Source: Microcaldota archaeon
GTDB taxonomy: Archaea > Micrarchaeota > Micrarchaeia > Anstonellales > Bilamarchaeaceae
DNA: 52,838 nucleotides
Direction: 5' to 3'
Assembly (NCBI GenBank): GCA_016212505.1
Contig: JACRGB010000001.1
Span: 1-52,838 of the forward strand
The notes beneath the pieces are model-generated. The model was not told the DNA's origin and made no database searches. It worked only from the letters and a program-made list of their open reading frames with translations. Each line of letters opens with the position of its first letter. Within the stretch, counting starts at the first letter, position 1. Both the position numbers and the translations under genes were made by a program. This document shows, one piece after another, positions 1-8,793 of this stretch.

Positions 1-63
1 CATCACCAGATGCTGATAAACCCTGAAGCAGGACAGCTTCAGCTAACTGCCTTTCTATCCTAA
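1..63 (+). CDS. C-terminal tail of an upstream CDS (partial)
   Basis: Frame 1 open from base 1 (HHQMLINPEAGQLQLTAFLS) to TAA at 61-63. Confidence 0.4.
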   Translation, partial: HHQMLINPEAGQLQLTAFLS

Positions 64-170
64 GCGCGAGCGTTAATACTGCGGGCTTTAGCCCGCAGAT
101 AGCGAGCGCACAAATTTGTTTTTACACGAAGTGTTTTATTTAATCCGGCAGAAGTGTTTGTTTTAGGCCT

Positions 171-329
171 TCAATCAGAAGATTCATTGATAAGTCCTGT
201 TGTGTTTCTTACCAACAATATTATGATTCGTTCCCAATCTCGTTCAGGAATACTTTTCGAGCGCCCTACTGTCCATGTTGATACCCTGGTTGGTATGGTT
301 CGTGGTTCAACTTTCGAATGATTGCCCAT
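171..329 (-). CDS. Small 52-aa hypothetical protein
   Basis: ATG-to-TGA ORF MGNHSKVEPRTIPTRVSTWTVGRSKSIPERDWERIIILLVRNTTGLINESSD, shorter than the ORF-track cutoff; TATA-like GTTATAAACC upstream on the minus strand. Confidence 0.35.
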   Translation of the reverse strand: MGNHSKVEPRTIPTRVSTWTVGRSKSIPERDWERIIILLVRNTTGLINESSD

Positions 330-421
330 TGATCGCCTTACCTTGATGGTTTATAACTTGTTCAATTCAGATATTTTATCCGTATAATCTTATTTATCGA
401 TATTTATCTGGGCTGAATTTT

Positions 422-1609
422 ATGTTAATTGGTGTAGTTGGAAAACCATCAACCGGTAAAAGTACTTTTTTCATGGCAGCAACTTCAGTGCCGGTCGAGC
501 GATCATCAAGGCCCTTTACCACGATAAAGCCAAACCGCGCAGTTGCATATGTCGAAGTCGAGTGCGTTGATAAGGATTTTGGAAAGCAATGCAATCCAAG
601 AACCGGATTTTGCGTGAAGGGCCGAAGGTTCGTTCCAGTGGAACTATTGGATGTTGCAGGTTTGGTTCCTGGGGCGCATGAGGGCAAGGGACTTGGAAAC
701 AAATTCCTCGACGACCTGCGCCAGGCAGATATTCTTGTTCATATAGTTGATGCCAGCGGATCAACAAACGAAGTTGGCGAGCGAGTGCCAACCGGAAGTT
801 ATGATCCCTGCAATGATGTTCGTTTCTTAGAACAGGAACTGGATTTTTGGATAAAAGGTATCCTTGATGCTAACTGGGCGAAGCTCGTTCGTGAAGGTAG
901 GCTCAACAAAGAGAATGAGGATGTAATTACCCCGCAATTTTCTGGTTTAGGAATGGGCCGCGACATTATTGCAAAAGTTTTGAAAGAGTTGCGGCTAGAA
1001 GAAAAACCTTTGGGCGACTGGACTGAAGAAGAAAAACTTGCGCTTGGAAAAACTTTAAGGAAAATAGGAAAACCAATGATTATTGCAGCAAATAAATGTG
1101 ATTTATCTACTGGTTGGGATAATTATCAGAAATTAAAGAAAACTTTCCCGGAATATGTTGTCATTCCATGCTCAGCAGAAGCGGAAATTACCCTCAAAGG
1201 CGCTGCAAAGGCCAATTTGATTGAATACGTTCCAGGAGATAAGGAGTTCAAAGTAACCGGCCACTTAAATGATGGGCAGTCAAGCGCCTTAGGGATCATG
1301 AAAGCTGTTTGCGATAAATATAATGGGACAGGAATCCAGAAATGCCTAAACGCTGCAGTATTTGATTTCCTCCATTACATTGCAATATTTCCTGGTGGTG
1401 GAAACCTTCAGGATTCGGATGGAAATATTTTACCTGACTGCTTCCTCCTACCCCGAACAACTACTGCACTTGATTTTGCCTTCAAGCTCCACTCTGATAT
1501 CGGAAAAGGATTTATCAAGGCAATTGACTATAAGACAAAACAGGCGGTCGGTAAGGAACATCCGCTTCACCACCGGGATGTTATCGAGATCGTTTTCAAG
1601 AAACCATAA
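422..1609 (+). CDS. YchF/OBG-family GTPase with C-terminal TGS domain (archaeal type)
   Basis: P-loop GVVGKPSTGKST, DVAGLVPGAHEGKGLGNKFLDDLRQAD, NKCD; TGS-like C-terminus. Confidence 0.93.
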   Translation: MLIGVVGKPSTGKSTFFMAATSVPVERSSRPFTTIKPNRAVAYVEVECVDKDFGKQCNPRTGFCVKGRRFVPVELLDVAGLVPGAHEGKGLGNKFLDDLRQADILVHIVDASGSTNEVGERVPTGSYDPCNDVRFLEQELDFWIKGILDANWAKLVREGRLNKENEDVITPQFSGLGMGRDIIAKVLKELRLEEKPLGDWTEEEKLALGKTLRKIGKPMIIAANKCDLSTGWDNYQKLKKTFPEYVVIPCSAEAEITLKGAAKANLIEYVPGDKEFKVTGHLNDGQSSALGIMKAVCDKYNGTGIQKCLNAAVFDFLHYIAIFPGGGNLQDSDGNILPDCFLLPRTTTALDFAFKLHSDIGKGFIKAIDYKTKQAVGKEHPLHHRDVIEIVFKKP

Positions 1610-1657
1610 GAATCCAAAGCAATAAAACATCTAACTTCCTAGGCCTTTTGTGCGTTT

Positions 1658-1897
1658 ATGTCTACACTAAAACCAATTCTTGCAGTTTTGGCAATTGCAT
1701 TAATCCTTACTTTCATCTTCCAAATTGACATAGTAGCAAGCAAACCCCTTCTACTGATTTTTGGAGGCATTATCGTAATTCTCCTTGCAATTTCGTTCTT
1801 TGAAATTTTGGGAGAGCTAATCGGAATTTTTATTTCGTTAATCGCATTCCTTTTTCTTGTTTATTTGTTTTTGCTAATACTAAAATTTCTCACATAA
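1658..1897 (+). CDS. Small hydrophobic membrane protein
   Basis: 79 aa, two to three hydrophobic segments. Confidence 0.6.
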   Translation: MSTLKPILAVLAIALILTFIFQIDIVASKPLLLIFGGIIVILLAISFFEILGELIGIFISLIAFLFLVYLFLLILKFLT

Positions 1898-1919
1898 ATT
1901 ATTTCCACACGGTGGTTCT

Positions 1920-2216
1920 ATGATTATTGTTCTTACAACTGTTGCAAAAAAATCCAATGGAGAATCTCTTGCAAAATTATTGATAAAAAATAAGCTCGCT
2001 GCCTGCATTAACATAATAAAGATCGAAAATTCAATCTACAAATGGAAAGATAAATTAGTAAATTCAAAAGAGTACCTGCTAGTTATCAAAAGCACAAGAC
2101 CTTTCAAACAAATAGAAAAATTTATCAAGAAAAATCATCCCTATGAACTTGCGGAACTAATGTCATTCAAAGTAGATGGTGCCAGCAAAGAATATCTGAA
2201 ATGGATGACCGAGTAG
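1920..2216 (+). CDS. cutA: CutA1-like divalent cation tolerance protein
   Basis: KLAACINI...YKWKDKLVNSKEYLLVIKS...HPYELAEL family pattern. Confidence 0.9.
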   Translation: MIIVLTTVAKKSNGESLAKLLIKNKLAACINIIKIENSIYKWKDKLVNSKEYLLVIKSTRPFKQIEKFIKKNHPYELAELMSFKVDGASKEYLKWMTE

Positions 2217-2525
2217 TTAGCCAAGCCCTTTTATCGTTCCGCTTGACTTTAGCGCAATTGGCCTTGTTTGTATATTATCAATCGTTTCAATCAAAGCAAG
2301 GAATCCTAAAACTTTTTCAAGTGCCTCCCGTTCGCACCTTAGGATTCCCTTATTTTTCACCTTATCGTAGCTTACAAGTTTTAGTGCAACACTCGATAGT
2401 CCATATTCGCCAAAAAACTTAAGTGCCTGCGCGTAAAGCCCGCGCTTTAGCCGATCCTCTTCCATTTGAGGTTCGCTTAACTTAAATAAAACGTACCTTT
2501 TTCTCAGTGAACCTGCTTTTACCAT
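2217..2525 (-). CDS. rnp2: RNase P protein component 2 (Pop5/Rnp2)
   Basis: LRKRYVLFKL...GILRCEREALEKVLGFLALI typical of archaeal Pop5; internal Met preferred as start. Confidence 0.8.
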   Translation of the reverse strand: MVKAGSLRKRYVLFKLSEPQMEEDRLKRGLYAQALKFFGEYGLSSVALKLVSYDKVKNKGILRCEREALEKVLGFLALIETIDNIQTRPIALKSSGTIKGLG

Positions 2526-2577
2526 GGATATATTAGATAATTCAATCTTTTTAAACGGTTCAATCTGATATCTAATA

Positions 2578-3159
2578 ATGAACAAACCTGATTTTCATTT
2601 TTCAGCCCTATTAAAGAGACTTAAGCGGGGAGGCCCTGCAATCACCCATCCAAAAGATGCAGGCTTGATTATTGCATACACTGGCCTCAATAAGGAATCA
2701 AAAGTTATTGAACTTGGCTCTGGTTCTGGATTCATGACGGTGCAGATGGCTTCAATTGCCAAGGAAGTTGTCAGTTACGAGAAGCGAAAGGAATTTTTGG
2801 ATCTTGCCCAGTCAAATGTTATGCGGGCGAATTTCGGGAATGTTACTTTTAAGTTTCGGGACGTACTATCCGGAATTGATGAAAAAGATCAAACCTTTGA
2901 TTTGGTTTTCTGCGATATTGCAGAAGCTGATAAAATCGCAAAATACGCTTATGATGCGCTGAAAAAGGGTGGTTATTTTGTCTGCCATTGCTTACAAAGC
3001 GAGCAAGCAAGATTGGCCCATCTGGAAGCCCAAAAGTCTTTTTCAGAAGTTTTCACTATTGAAGGAACTATTAGGGAATATGAGGCAAAAGAATTCGGCT
3101 TTAGGCCGCAGCATTTTGGCTTAACTTACACCGCATTTCTGGTTTTTGCCAGAAAATAA
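2578..3159 (+). CDS. tRNA (adenine-N1)-methyltransferase-like SAM methyltransferase (TrmI family)
   Basis: VIELGSGSGFMTVQMA motif I; DVLSGIDEKDQTFDLVFCDIAEADK. Confidence 0.8.
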   Translation: MNKPDFHFSALLKRLKRGGPAITHPKDAGLIIAYTGLNKESKVIELGSGSGFMTVQMASIAKEVVSYEKRKEFLDLAQSNVMRANFGNVTFKFRDVLSGIDEKDQTFDLVFCDIAEADKIAKYAYDALKKGGYFVCHCLQSEQARLAHLEAQKSFSEVFTIEGTIREYEAKEFGFRPQHFGLTYTAFLVFARK

Positions 3160-3237
3160 GGCCCTAGCTGATACTTTTAAAGTCTACGCTCTTAATTTCT
3201 TTTTACCAAATGCGTATTTTCATTAAGGTGAATTATC

Positions 3238-3510
3238 ATGGCAACAGTTGAAGTAAAAAACGATGGCGGAAAAGTAGAAGTACCTGATGGATCTTTGCTT
3301 GCCGATATTGACGGTAAATGCTCAGTACTATTTGCATGCAAATCAGCAAGCTGCGCATCTTGCAAGGTAAAAGTGCTCGAAGGAATGGAAAATCTGGAGC
3401 CTCCAAACGATTTGGAAAAAGCAGGTTTGGAAATATTTGCAACTGATCCTTCTGAGCGATTAATGTGCCAGTGCAAGCTCAAAAAAGGAAAAATAGTCGT
3501 TGAGTATTAG
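3238..3510 (+). CDS. Plant-type 2Fe-2S ferredoxin
   Basis: Cys pattern ACKSASCASCKV...LMCQCK; GGTGA upstream of ATG. Confidence 0.85.
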   Translation: MATVEVKNDGGKVEVPDGSLLADIDGKCSVLFACKSASCASCKVKVLEGMENLEPPNDLEKAGLEIFATDPSERLMCQCKLKKGKIVVEY

Positions 3511-3671
3511 TTTTTATTTTCTTATCATTAACTTCTCTCTTTACGCAGGAGTAGCGATGCGCTTGAAATCTCTGATTTCATGATTTGCAACTCCGGCCTG
3601 AGGTACTTCTTCAGGTGTAACGATAATTCTTATGCAGGAGTAGCGAAGCGGTCAAACGTGACAGACTCAAG

Positions 3672-3782
3672 AGGCCCTTTGGCTTGGGTCTTTCTAAGGG
3701 CAAAGCCCCTGGGAAAGCCCTGAGGCAACCAAAGTCGCCAAAATAGTTGCGTAATGTTCCTCAATCAATTGCGATTTGGGAA
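3672..3782 (+). other. Predicted canonical 37/38 tRNA intron (111 nt)
   Basis: 4-bp CTCA:TGGG helix between 3-nt bulges AGA and AAA; cleavage gives anticodon loop CTCAAGA. Confidence 0.82.
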
Positions 3783-3814
3783 ATCTGTTGGCTCAGCGCC
3801 TTCGAAGGTTCAAA

Positions 3815-3927
3815 AGAGCCCTTTTTTGGAAAAAAGGGTTTTCCTATGGAACGAGAGTTCCATGGACCCATTGAAACGAATTCTCGTTTCAATCGGGCAC
3901 CCCAAAAAACCTTGGGTTGACTGAAAA
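3815..3927 (+). other. Predicted T-loop (59/60) tRNA intron (113 nt)
   Basis: 4-bp TTCA:TGAA helix between 3-nt bulges AAA and AAT; cleavage restores T-loop TTCAAAT. Confidence 0.82.
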
Positions 3928-3968
3928 TCCTTCCTCCTGCAATTAGGTTTTTCCTGAGTTCCTAACAG

Positions 3969-4532
3969 TTATTTCAACTGTTTTTTGATTGCTTTAGCGA
4001 ATTTAGAAAGAGTTTCAATACTTGGAGCGGGATCTCTGTTCCATTCAATTTTTACTTTGTCATTTTTGAATCTAGGAATTATGTGAAATTTATTTCCAAA
4101 TTGAGTCGAATACCCCGCCGCTTGCGGCGATCCAATTTGGAAAGTTGTGACCGAATGAGGGATACCCCACGTCGCGAAGCGACCGAGCCATCAAATGGCG
4201 AGTGCTTGCAGTGGGGTCTCTTCGGTCACATTCATAATGGGTCACTAAATTCCAACCTGTCTTAGAAACATCATCATCAGAAAGATGGCTAATTGCATCT
4301 GGTTTACAAGCCTTTCTAACCGCTGCCGAGAGTTTCTTGACAACGAGAAAAAGATGTGCTGCAATTGTATCCGGCAGTTCTATGAAATCACGATAATGTT
4401 TTTTCGGAATTACCAATACATGATATTTATTTATTGGTTTTGATCAACTATTGCGAAGCAAACTTTATCCTCATAAATTAGGGCTTTCTGATTATCGGTA
4501 TTACAAAAAGTACAAATAAGTTCCTTATTCAT
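3969..4532 (-). pseudogene. HIT-family protein, disrupted
   Basis: MNKELICTFCNTDNQKALIYEDKVCFAIVDQ / KPINKYHVLVIPKKHYRDFIEL...GWNLVTHY / KFHIIPRFKNDKVKIEWNRDPAPSIETLSKFAKAIKKQLK; 1-nt frameshift in an A-run near 4443 and a ~142-nt insertion at 4092-4233. Confidence 0.8.
4092..4233. repeat. Nested-hairpin insertion inside the HIT gene
   Basis: TTCCAAATTG...CAATTTGGAA enclosing CGCCGCTTGCGGCG; GTGACCGAA...TTCGGTCAC enclosing ACCCCAC/GTGGGGT, GTCGCGAAGCGAC and GCCATCAAATGGC. Confidence 0.75.
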
Positions 4533-4662
4533 ATTTGAGAGTTTGGAAAGGCCGTTTTATATTCTCTGCTTCTCACTTTACAAAATTATTTATTTTCTAA
4601 TCCCTATTCATTTCTCATAATCCTTATGCTTTCCGACAAAACCACTCTCTTAATTTATTCTT

Positions 4663-5037
4663 TCACCGACTTTTTCGATATTCAAATATTTTATCATAAG
4701 TTGGATGATCATAAATATCAAGAATTACTGCAAGTATTTCCACTTCATCATTTTTCAAAGTGTAAATTAGTCTCCAACCTCCAGTTAAATTCATCTTCCA
4801 AAGATTTGTTACTTTGTATAATTCAATATATTTTTTGGGAATTTGCTCTTTAGATATGCAAATGCCTGCCTGAGGTTTCATTTTAAGATAAATAATTTTG
4901 TTCTCAATTGATTTGAGTAATTGCTGGTTTTCTGAATTAGTTATGTTATTTTTCTTTTCTTCATCAACCGATTCAACTAACTTTCTGTATGCAGGTAGTA
5001 TGTCTTCTGCAATGACAACTGCAACAGGTTTGTTCAC
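4663..5037 (-). CDS. RelE/ParE-like toxin candidate
   Basis: C-terminal LYKVTNLWKMNLTGGWRLIYTLKNDEVEILAVILDIYDHPTYDKIF pattern; 4-nt overlap with the upstream ORF. Confidence 0.6.
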   Translation of the reverse strand: MNKPVAVVIAEDILPAYRKLVESVDEEKKNNITNSENQQLLKSIENKIIYLKMKPQAGICISKEQIPKKYIELYKVTNLWKMNLTGGWRLIYTLKNDEVEILAVILDIYDHPTYDKIFEYRKSR

Positions 5038-5321
5038 ACTCTCAGCCCCTTATCTATTGCTCTTTTGAGTTCTGGACTTGGATTGTAGACCCAAACTATG
5101 CCCTTATGCCCATCAATGATTTTTCCGCTGTTCTCTAAATATTCAAGTATGACGTTGAGTGTCTGGTGCTGGACTTGCGTTGCTAATTTTTTCTTTAATG
5201 CTTCACGTTTTATTGGAAGTTGTTCCTTTTGCAGAACTTCCTCTACCATCAGCACTGTTTTTAGATTTGGATAATGGAGAGGTTCTTTTTCCAACTGAAC
5301 TGTTTTTTGGATGCCTTTCAT
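5034..5321 (-). CDS. Winged-helix protein, candidate antitoxin
   Basis: wHTH-like sequence, translationally coupled to the 4663-5037 ORF. Confidence 0.55.
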   Translation of the reverse strand: MKGIQKTVQLEKEPLHYPNLKTVLMVEEVLQKEQLPIKREALKKKLATQVQHQTLNVILEYLENSGKIIDGHKGIVWVYNPSPELKRAIDKGLRV

Positions 5322-5665
5322 AGTTAAATATATACACCACTTAGTATAAAAATGTATGGTTTTTGTATGAATGTATACTGATACCTAAAACGCTCTCTTT
5401 TTAACCTCTGCATAATACTGCTGATATCGACGGAAAGATAAAACGAAGGTAGCACCTTCAGGTGTTTCCTGAACACAGAACGAGCGATTCAAAGTTTTAC
5501 CTGAATTCACAAACTTGCGAAAATCGGTTAAGTCCTCAGGTATTCCCTGAGGGTCTTCCTCCTGCAATTTATGCTGCATCTTAATATTTGAAGGAATGTG
5601 AAAACATAAATCTGATTCCAGAATCATTCGGCACTTATATAAAATATTATCAAAATATATTAGTT

Positions 5666-6274
5666 ATGGTTCTTATAAAGCATAAAATAAGATCTGGAGA
5701 AATACGTGTTCCTAAAGGTCATGAGACACAAGTTAAACGAGATGAGGCATTAGCCAATACCCTCAAGGAACAATTAATGGGTAGGGATCTAGAATCAATT
5801 ATCATCTCAAGGAATGCAGTTGTTATTCATTTCAAGGATTCTCGAATAATATTCGAATATGACGAAAACAAGGTAGCCTTCGGGAATTTCAATGTTTCTC
5901 GTGGTTCCCAGGTATCTTCATCAAAATTTACAGTTTCCTACGGTGATTTGCCAAAAGAAGTGGCAGAACATTCTTCCGGTACTATGCATAGCGAACTACA
6001 TGGTATGGATAACCATCTTATTGAGCTAAATTTCAAAGTGTTCGATAGCCGATTTGCTTTAGCAGGTGTTGAAACTCTGATCTTTCATGATAAGGGAAAA
6101 TATTATCAGGACCATCATGTACTGTCAGTTACTCTTGCCGCAAAGAATACTGTAAGTCCAAAAGATGCTGTTGAGGACTATAAAGTTGGTGCCCTTATCG
6201 GCAGCTCTGGCCACCCCGTCAAAATAACCTTGCAAATTGGGGATAATGTAAAAACATACGTTTTGACAGATTAA
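5666..6274 (+). CDS. Hypothetical protein
   Basis: ORF 5588-6274; internal Met (MVLIKHKIRSGEI) taken as start. Confidence 0.5.
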   Translation: MVLIKHKIRSGEIRVPKGHETQVKRDEALANTLKEQLMGRDLESIIISRNAVVIHFKDSRIIFEYDENKVAFGNFNVSRGSQVSSSKFTVSYGDLPKEVAEHSSGTMHSELHGMDNHLIELNFKVFDSRFALAGVETLIFHDKGKYYQDHHVLSVTLAAKNTVSPKDAVEDYKVGALIGSSGHPVKITLQIGDNVKTYVLTD

Positions 6275-6398
6275 TCCTCTAATTTCGAACAATTTGTGGG
6301 AGCGTTGAAAAGTTCAAGTGCTCCTGCAATTACTTTTTCTCCTATTTATCTTTTCTATCTGAATTTCAAAACCTTTTTATCACCATGTTATTGATAAT

Positions 6399-7535
6399 GT
6401 GCTTATGCGTTCACTCTATCAAGTACCTCGCCCTCAACGAGAAGATGCCGGGCGAATTTGGAGCAGTCGTCTGTTTCTTCATCCCATAATGCAGGTTTTA
6501 GGCGATGGTAAAGACAAGCTGGATCCCCGTACGTTTGTAGAAAGTGTGCGCAACCGGTTTTTTCCACTTGATTCAGAACTTAGCAGGGTACAAAAAGAGT
6601 TCATAAGCGCAATGAACCGCGGGTCGGATACCTTGAATTATTTGGCGCGTGAACATCTTCCTCCTGAACATTCTTCTATTCATAAACTATTTGCAGCAGG
6701 ACATTTTCACGATGTTTCAAGTATCCAAATACTGCTTGAAGATGCACGGGCAAGGTACCGGTCATTAAAAGGTTCGAATAATGGGGATCCAAAGAATTGG
6801 CGAACATTATATGAAGTAATCCGCGGGCTGGAAATAGGCCACCAGGTACTGCGAATTGATACGGAAAAAGAAGTCCAGTTATCTTTACGTTATTATGTAA
6901 AATTGATGGACTGATTCAATAAATTTCTTGATATCTCGCCCGGTGCGGCAATTTCTTCAGAATCATTCAGCTATACTTTCGGGACCGATTTTGGTGTAGA
7001 ACTATATGGAAACGAAAACGTTCCATTTAAATCCAGATTAAAGTGTTTAACTTCAGAGGGAAAAATCAAGTATGGTTCCTTACTCATGAAGGCCTACTTG
7101 GATTTACTGGAGGGCAATTCCAAGAGCGGATTAACCACAAAAGATTACACTGGAGTTGAATTTATTGTTAAAAATGATGAAGAAGTAGAAATACTTGTTG
7201 ACCGATTTAGGGCTACAACTATTAGCGGAAGGTTAGAGGGCTTTAAGCAGCGTAAAAGAGCAGTTGCCGTATCGGATAATCAAGATGCAAGTTCTGCATT
7301 TGGCTTAACTAAATTTATCCTCAGAGTCCCGGTACTGGTTGATCCAATACCTGATCATCCATTAAACGATTTGACCTGCCAATTACTTCCAGTGGAAGTT
7401 CAAATCCTGACTTTAGATGATCATCAGATACGCAGAACCCATCCTGATGCAAAACACGAAAGCTATAAAAAACGCCAATTCAAAAGATTATTTCCTGCTA
7501 TTTTTCCAATGACGATATATCGACCATTTCTTTAG
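6399..7535 (+). pseudogene. RelA/SpoT-like nucleotidyltransferase candidate split by one in-frame TGA
   Basis: ORFs 6399-6914 and 7086-7535 share a frame and the 171 nt between them are fully open; only TGA 6912-6914 interrupts; C-terminal PVEVQILTLDDHQ...KKRQFKRLFP. Confidence 0.6.
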
Positions 7536-8086
7536 TTAGCATACCTTACTCTTTTTTCGATTTTCTTTACTCTTTCAAAAATAGTATGGCAGTTTTTGTA
7601 TTTTTTGTATCCATCAGCAAATGCGCTCTTACTCTGTTCGCCCTGAATTGACCGGATCATGGTATAGAAATCAACTGCTTTATCCTCAACATCTTTTGAA
7701 ACAAAACCAAGGCCAAAATCTATTACAATCAAATTATCTTTCTGCTCAAGAAGGTTTGCAGGTGTATAATCCCCATGGATTATGTCCACAGCGTGGAGTT
7801 TTGCAAGTATTGTTCCTGCCTCAAAACATTCATTTTTGCTCATTTTTGGTCTTGATCCATCAATTTCGCTCATCGTAATAGCACAACCAAAAACTTCAAA
7901 AACAACCGGGCAATTTACTCCGGCGAGCTTGGCGCGATGCAAAAGCCTTGCTTCCACACGGGTTCTTTCCATTCTCAATTTCCTATCAATTTCACCAATG
8001 CGATAAGTTTTCTGAATGCGACTCTTTATGATCGCGCTTTTTCCAAGGATTTTTGTTTTTTTGATTATCGCTTCTGCGCCTCTCAT
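7532..8086 (-). CDS. bud32: KEOPS-associated kinase Bud32
   Basis: DIIHGDYTPANLL, VIDFGLGFVS; start at MRGAEAIIKK. Confidence 0.9.
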   Translation of the reverse strand: MRGAEAIIKKTKILGKSAIIKSRIQKTYRIGEIDRKLRMERTRVEARLLHRAKLAGVNCPVVFEVFGCAITMSEIDGSRPKMSKNECFEAGTILAKLHAVDIIHGDYTPANLLEQKDNLIVIDFGLGFVSKDVEDKAVDFYTMIRSIQGEQSKSAFADGYKKYKNCHTIFERVKKIEKRVRYAN

Positions 8087-8091
8087 TTTTT

Positions 8092-8793
8092 TCACCTTTG
8101 GTTTCCACCGAATGCCAGTTTCGAAAATATCAGTGCAATTACCAGCAGCATCCCCCAGCTTACTATGATGAATGGGCTTATCAAGACTGCCCCAAGCCCC
8201 AACAGTATGAGTATGGTACCAATCCATACCATTTTATTCCATGCGAACACTTTGCTCCCATCGAGCGGAAATGCAGGGATCATGTTGAAGAGTGCCAGGA
8301 TCAAGTTTATTTTTGCACCAAACGCCCAGACATTAAGCGGCTCCCCAATAAAAGAGAGGTGAAAAACCACTGGAAAAACCTTACTGAGCGCTATAAAAAA
8401 ACCAACAAGAAGCAGGTTTGTCAAGGGGCCCACGATGGAAATTATTCCATTTTCCGCTTTGGTTATCTTATTCGAATAAATGTAAACTGCTCCAGGTGCT
8501 GCAAATAACACACCAAAAACCGAAGTAATGAGCATGAGCAGGAGCCCTTTTGTCCACATTATGAATCTGGCACTTGCGCCATAATAAATCGCAACGAGCT
8601 TGTGGGCCATTTCGTGAAGTATAAATCCGCTGCCAACTGTCACAAGCGAAAGTACCATGAACACTAAAAATTCCTTTGGCGAACTTAGGAGGCCATTTAT
8701 CCCTGCAAATACGATCGCGAATCCGAGCGAAATTGCAATTACGCTTATTATGATGTGCTCTATTTCCTGCTTATCAAAATATAGTCCTTCCAA
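8092..8793 (-). CDS. M50-family site-2 protease-like membrane metallopeptidase
   Basis: HEMAHK (HExxH), NMIPAFPLDGSKV, multiple TM segments. Confidence 0.88.
   Translation of the reverse strand: MEGLYFDKQEIEHIIISVIAISLGFAIVFAGINGLLSSPKEFLVFMVLSLVTVGSGFILHEMAHKLVAIYYGASARFIMWTKGLLLMLITSVFGVLFAAPGAVYIYSNKITKAENGIISIVGPLTNLLLVGFFIALSKVFPVVFHLSFIGEPLNVWAFGAKINLILALFNMIPAFPLDGSKVFAWNKMVWIGTILILLGLGAVLISPFIIVSWGMLLVIALIFSKLAFGGNQR

Larger units (their letters stand above)
3634..3941 (+). tRNA. tRNA-Leu(CAA) with two predicted introns
   Basis: Acceptor GCAGGAG/CTCCTGC + A, anticodon stem ACAGA/TCTGT with loop CTCAAG^A, long variable arm TGGCTCAGCGCCTTC, T-stem GAAGG/CCTTC with loop TTCAAA^T. Confidence 0.9.

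Noticed and set aside
4092-4233. Insert in the HIT gene as a spliceable BHB mRNA intron
   Set aside because: No clean 3-4-3 BHB at the junctions, the best cut would be out of frame, and the gene also carries a separate frameshift.
6912-6914. TGA as selenocysteine or stop reassignment
   Set aside because: TGA terminates other intact genes here and no Sec context was identified; a nonsense mutation is simpler, though untested.
7536-8506. Plus-strand ORFs opposite bud32 and the M50 protease
   Set aside because: Antisense of well-supported conserved genes.
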